Source of the DNA: Ciona intestinalis
Taxonomy: Eukaryota; Chordata; Ascidiacea; Phlebobranchia; Cionidae
Direction: 5' to 3'
Assembly (NCBI RefSeq): GCF_000224145.3
Contig: NC_020170.2
Span: 758,914 to 822,913 of the forward strand
Length of the DNA stretch: 64,000 nucleotides
The stretch's first letter is position 1. Every line of letters begins with the position of its first letter. Below, piece after piece: positions 59,419 through 64,000 of the stretch. A model generated the notes under the pieces. It was not told where the DNA came from and searched no databases. It saw only the letters and a list, made by a program, of their open reading frames with translations. The position numbers and the translations under genes were made by a program.

Positions 59419-62400
59419 ATGAAACTTCTGCTTCTACTTTTATTCGTCGGTGCCGCGTGTAAGTATTATTATCAAATGTTGAAGTTTACGTCGGGCTAAT
59501 AGTCATAATCATTATATAGTAGGGTGGGTGAAGATGGGACATCTTTAGCACATAATATTCAATTAATTTGATCGTGCTTTAAACAGTTACCAACGGTCTA
59601 CCGAAGTTGTGAGCATAAGGTTTAATAATTCTTTGAATGTTCCTTGTTTACTATACCGAATGGGACGGGAAAATAAAATGAAAAAGGTGTCCCATCTTCC
59701 CCTATCCTACTATATATTTGTAATAATCTTTATTTTTTAACTAAAAATATTAAACAGTATAAATACACTGGCATGAGGCAAGATAGGACACCTTTTCATT
59801 TTATTTTATCGTAATATTTGGTAGTAAACATTTAAAAGAATTTTAAAACCGTATTCTTACGACTCTCACGAACCGTTGTTAATTATTTAAATACAATCAG
59901 GATATTAAGATATTGGGTGCTAAAGCTGTCTCATCTTACACTACAGTACTAAAATGACCAGCTGATCTTATATTTCAAATATAAATTTCAACAGACGGTA
60001 CAATCGTGACTACAGTCACTGTAAACAGCTACGCAACATATGCTAGTTCTGGCAATGCTGTGACCCTCCCATGTTCGTATACAATGGAACCTAATGAAGA
60101 CCAACCTCCAATTATTTACTGGATCAAGGTATTAAGCCAAATAACGTTTAGTCTAATAGGAAAAGTAGCACATTTAATGTTAAACTATTGTAACAGATTT
60201 CATGATACCAATTTACAGGGTAGGCTATATATATGTCATAAACAGCAACCTATCCGTTGAGACTTTGTTTTACTCGACCACGATGTGAATTTAGAAAAGC
60301 TGCGTAACGTGTGCCATGGCAATTTATCTAACAGGGTGTAAGTGTGGACGACTCGAATGCGGAGGTTATATTCAAGGGATTCCGTTATTGGAACGAAACT
60401 TTGGGAGAATATCGTCAGTTCTTTGGTGACTACTATGGAAGAGCATCAGTGGCCGATTTAAAGGTGAGCTATAACGAATATTTAGACTTACGATATAAAT
60501 TCCTAAACAGTTTTACAATAAGCAGAAATCCAAGTATTGACTCACATTTCTTTACTTCAACACTAATAAACAAGGCGATAGTGTTTGTACACGTACACCT
60601 GCCACGTTTATCTGGCGAAAGGTTTCAGTTTTTGTAAAAAGCCAAATTTGAACCTTGATGAACACAGTGATAATTATTAGCATTACCTGTAGTGTTTGCT
60701 TTCAGGAACCCTCCATTCAGTTAAATTATGTAACATCTCAAGATGAAGGACGATACTGGTGCATGGTTGCCGAATGGTCCGGAAGGCAACAAGAAGGAAC
60801 TGACGCCGATGGTTTGGCACTCATGGTTGATGGTAAGTGTAACGGTCTGTGTATACTCCTTCTGGTTTTATCGAACTAAATGGGTTTTAATTTAGAAATA
60901 ACTATAACAATTCATTGGGACACCAGAGTGGGCATACTTACCACATGTAAAATAAATGTTTTATCAAAGTCTGCACGTTCTTTGTTACCAACACTATTGA
61001 CACCAGGACAGAAAGATTACGCGACCTCTTTCAAAACGGATGCGAGCGTGACTGTCAGCGTGGGCGATTCCGCAACTTTATCGTGTGCCGGTGACACAAC
61101 ATTTGATACAGTGACGTGGTACGAAGGACCTTTCCATCTTCCAGACAGCGAAAACTTCACTTACACCGAGGTTTGAAATTATTCAATGTTTCACAACTTC
61201 AATTTTTTTAAAAAGTTTTTACAAATTAAGGTGCTGGCTCTTTTTTAAAAACCGCTGATAAAGCGATGTTGTCTTGAGCCTATATAGAGTTTACGGGTTC
61301 GGGTCGATGCTATACCATTACGGGCGTGTGTGTTCTTAGGTAGGATATTTAACACTGCAAAAAATACAAGTATATAATTATACTCACAAAACTGTCGTTG
61401 AGTCTTCACGTGAGTGTAGGTAGCGTTTACTTATTAGTATTTTAGTGTACACGAAAAAATATATTTCAACTTGTTTTGTTTGTTGCAGATTGGAACTTAC
61501 TCGAAAATAGGAACATTTGATTTAAACAGTCAACAAGTAGAAATGGAAGCCGGATTTACTGAGATGTTCATCGACCTTTTCCTTTCACTTCATATTCCCA
61601 CTACCGATATGGAAAACGCTGGAAGGTATGCAATTTTTATTCTCAAATGTAAATCGTCATGTCCTACTTAGTAGAAGGAGTAAGCTATTGGTGCGTAATG
61701 ACCTGAATTACGTTTATTAAGTGAATTGTTTTGAATCTCAAAATAGTACAATAAAATTGGAAATAAAATTCTCTTCCATAAACAGATACTGGTGCGAGGT
61801 ATCGCTCTCTACCGCCTCTAACGTCGAATTGGAGACAGACAGGTCTTCTGTCCTATTGGTTGTCCAGTGTAAGTTGTTTCGTACTTTTATTATGTGCTGC
61901 ATATTTAGATACTATGTGCTAAAGCTGTCCCGCCTTCCCTACCCTATTGTGTGATACCTGTTTTAATTTGCTTGTTTAAAGATATGCAAGTGAATGAGTT
62001 TATATTCACGCCGAAAATTAAAATTTAAGTAAACGATTATAGTTTATTACATGTGCCTCCATGAGCCATATCAAAATAATTTACAAAATTTCGTATTTCA
62101 TACACAGCTCCTCCATTTGATTGCGCTGGAAAAGCACCTGGTCTTTATCCCGATCCAGATGATTGCTCCATGTACTATGAATGTGTTGCTGGTAACCCAC
62201 TGACTTATCACAGGTCATGTGGTTACGATGGCCTCGTTTTTGATGCAGCAAACAATTACTGCGATTGGGCTGCTAACGTAGCGCCACCATGCGGGGTAAA
62301 TATTTTGGTTGTTTTGATGATAACTTTATTAAGTCACGTTGCCTAGTGCTTTTACCGGTTCCAATATATTAGCGATTTCATAACCAGCTACACAAGAATA

Positions 62401-62614
62401 ACAAACACCGCCAAGTAAATTGTAGACACTGAGTCCGTATATATAATCGGTGTTACTTGCAAATATTAAAATGTTAAACGAACCCACAGCGGTTTTTGAC
62501 CACAATAGCGATGTTTTTGATTGGATAACTCCAAAGCAAGTTTCGTTTTGTTACGTTACCACAAAGAAGTTCCAAGATTTATGAAATATTTTATTACAGA
62601 CAAGCAGCAATTAA
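59419..62614 (+). CDS. VCBP: VCBP, variable-region-containing chitin-binding protein, complete
   Basis: Nine exons join in phase to 338 aa: 59419-59458, 59995-60128, 60335-60463, 60706-60832, 61007-61170, 61489-61625, 61786-61868, 62108-62295 and 62600-62614. Order: signal peptide MKLLLLLLFVGAA; V-like domain 1 with GNAVTLPCSYTM, IIYWIK and the J-side DEGRYWCMV; V-like domain 2 with GDSATLSCAG, VTWYEG and ENAGRYWCEV; then a peritrophin-type chitin-binding domain with six cysteines from FDCAGKAPGLYPDPDDC to CDWAANVAPPC. It is secreted: no membrane helix. In Ciona, VCBPs are made by gut epithelium, bind bacteria and affect phagocytosis and settlement of the microbiota on chitin-rich mucus. Which of the known paralogues this is cannot be told here. 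An in-frame ATG at 59401 also exists but overlaps the presumed acceptor. Confidence 0.95.
59516..59714. mobile_element. MITE in VCBP intron 1 (copy 1)
   Basis: TAGTAGGGTGGGTGAAGATG at the left and GTGTCCCATCTTCCCCTATC with CTACTATA at the right, flanked by TA. Confidence 0.85.
59770..59948. mobile_element. MITE in VCBP intron 1 (copy 2, opposite orientation)
   Basis: The left end AAGATAGGACACCTTTTCAT corresponds to the right end of copy 1, and it finishes GTGCTAAAGCTGTCTCATCT. It is more diverged than copy 1. Confidence 0.75.
61905..61953. mobile_element. MITE end fragment in a VCBP intron
   Basis: GTGCTAAAGCTGTCCCGCCT followed by TCCCTACCCTATTGTG is a single terminal piece of the same family. 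Confidence 0.6.
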
Positions 62615-62654
62615 AAGAAGAACTGCATCACTTGACACGCCATTACAATGCGTA

Positions 62655-62660
62655 AATAAA
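62655..62660 (+). terminator. polyadenylation signal of VCBP
   Basis: AATAAA about 40 bases after the stop codon. Confidence 0.75.
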
Positions 62661-62979
62661 AAAAAATAAAAAATCGTGACTGAGTTTGTTTGGTATGAAT
62701 ATACTAAAATTAGTTGGATTTAAGGCCTTATAGTATTGCATTTTAAAACGAGATAGAAATCTAAATGAATCTGACTACAAGGACAACATTTAAAAATGTT
62801 GTGACCGTATGTGGCCGTAACCAAACAATTAATTAGTACTAGACTTTATGGCCGGTTAGGCGACATTATATTTGTTTGCGAGTCTATGCAGATGTGTATA
62901 TAGGCCAGACACGACTAAATCAGTTTGTATGCAAGTGTAGTATATTTGTTTATGCGATCTTATACGCTCGAAGTGCAAC

Positions 62980-63780
62980 TTATTTACCAAACACACCCCG
63001 TCCTCTGTCCGCAAGAAGGCAGGTTCCAGTGATGCATCTTGCTCCGGATGTTGAGAGGAAGATTACAGTATCAGCAATCTCTTGTGTTGACAAGCATTTG
63101 CTTCCAAGAGGATGCATTGGACCAACTTCACCAAGGACTTCCGAAAGCTTTTCCGGACTAAACATTTGTTGTAATATCGGAGTCAGCACTACCGCTGGGC
63201 TGTAAAACAGGCGTGGTTATCTTAACGTGAAGGGTGTGAGTAACTTAAATGAATGAAAACTTGAACGACAATACTTACTTGACACTATTCACACGTATGT
63301 CATATTTTGCAAGCTCTAAAAACAAATTGAAGTGTGCATTAAAATTATTTGATAATTATGTAAATGTTAGCTTACCAAGAGCAGTAGACTTGGTAAAGTG
63401 GTCAATCGAACATTTTGCCATGCTGTAAAGCAAGTTGTTTGTTTCACATATCTTTGTTAGGAGAGTTGATATATTCACAACGCAACCTGGAATATGCGGG
63501 AGATTATGCAATGTGTTCAAGTCAAAGATATATGGTAAAATTGTTAGCCTTCATAAAACGTGCATTAACATATAACCATATTTTATTTATTTGTATCTAA
63601 TCAACGCCCGTTCTTTGAAACAAAATGATGTTTATATTAAACACTATATTCGTGACAAACGTAGGATGACGTAATATATATACCTTTCGTTTTCTTAAGA
63701 TGTGGAACGCATTTTTGAGTGAGATAAAACGGTGCTCGAACATTAACATGAAATATTTTGTCGAAGTCCTCCACATTTGG
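62980..63780 (-). CDS. short-chain dehydrogenase/reductase (SDR), 3' part
   Basis: Four exons in phase: 63684-63780, 63376-63486, 63279-63315 and 62980-63199. They encode FDKIFHVNVRAPFYLTQKCV, CVVNIST, the catalytic Y-x3-K in YSMAKCSIDHFTKSTALELA, then KYDIRVNSVNPAVVLTP and a C-terminal IADTVIFLSTSGARCITGTC. The layout (N-V-R, S-T before YSMAK, N-P-A) is that of classical SDRs such as carbonyl-reductase or DHRS-type enzymes; the substrate cannot be inferred. The Rossmann TGxxxGIG exon and the start lie beyond 64000. The final residues (DRGRGVFGK) replace the usual VDGG ending. Confidence 0.9.
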
Positions 63781-63954
63781 CTATACAAAATTAACGGATA
63801 ATTATTCGTAAGGTTGGAATCCACTAAGTTTGCTTTAACTATGGCCCATTGTATATAACTACCTATTTATTGTAGAATTTTATTCAATATATGTAATGGT
63901 TGTTCGATTCCCGTATTTTCTCATGAATATGCTATTTGTTCCCGTATTGGTAAT

Positions 63955-64000
63955 ATAGTAGGGTGGGGAAAGATGGGACACCTTTAGCACATAATATTCA
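63955..64000. mobile_element. MITE left end, cut by the window edge
   Basis: TAGTAGGGTGGGGAAAGATG and GGGACACCTTTAGCACATAA are the consensus left end of the family. It lies in the SDR 5' intron. Confidence 0.85.

Overview
This is a eukaryotic, AT-rich, intron-dense animal window, most likely from a Ciona-type sea squirt (tunicate). The strongest sign is a complete gene for a variable-region-containing chitin-binding protein (two Ig V-like domains plus a Cys-rich chitin-binding module) at the right end, a protein type known from tunicates and amphioxus. Small GT-AG introns, a tRNA-derived SINE and many copies of a short terminal-inverted-repeat element beginning GGTGGGGAAGATGGGACACC fit the same group. 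The sibling species cannot be decided here. Exon limits were placed by hand from GT-AG signals, reading phase and recalled vertebrate homologues.

Layout. 1-7.8 kb, minus strand: the 3' part of a TUT4/7-like terminal uridylyltransferase (runs off the left edge), a complete glucoside xylosyltransferase (8 exons, 410 aa) and MAX (bHLH-zipper). 8.6-11.8 kb: an array with about 32 perfect TGACGTCA motifs, then two near-identical flanks separated by the 5' part of an LTR-element fossil and a 500-N gap, which look like two haplotypes left side by side. 12.8-16.7 kb, minus: an aromatic-L-amino-acid decarboxylase (11 exons, 492 aa). 16.7-20.9 kb: repeats only. 20.9-28.2 kb, plus: a vWA-like / EGF-repeat / ZP / furin-site / transmembrane gene built like ascidian egg vitelline-coat proteins. 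29.4-37.9 kb, plus: CFAP58 (16 exons, 872 aa). 38.6-42.5 kb, plus: ALG6 (8 exons, 494 aa). 43.2-57.3 kb, minus: AASS (19 exons found), with a block of its LKR domain missing where transposon ends and a gap lie, and with an intronless 789-aa nucleotidyltransferase/TPR gene nested in one intron. 59.4-62.6 kb, plus: the VCBP gene. 63-64 kb, minus: the 3' part of a short-chain dehydrogenase.

The genes are mostly unrelated housekeeping loci: RNA uridylation, EGF O-glycan extension, MYC-network transcription, monoamine synthesis, axoneme assembly, N-glycan precursor synthesis and lysine breakdown. The lineage-specific content is the egg-coat-like gene, the gut-immunity VCBP gene, the nested nucleotidyltransferase/TPR gene and the repeats. 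Nothing seen amounts to a multi-gene cluster with one shared function.
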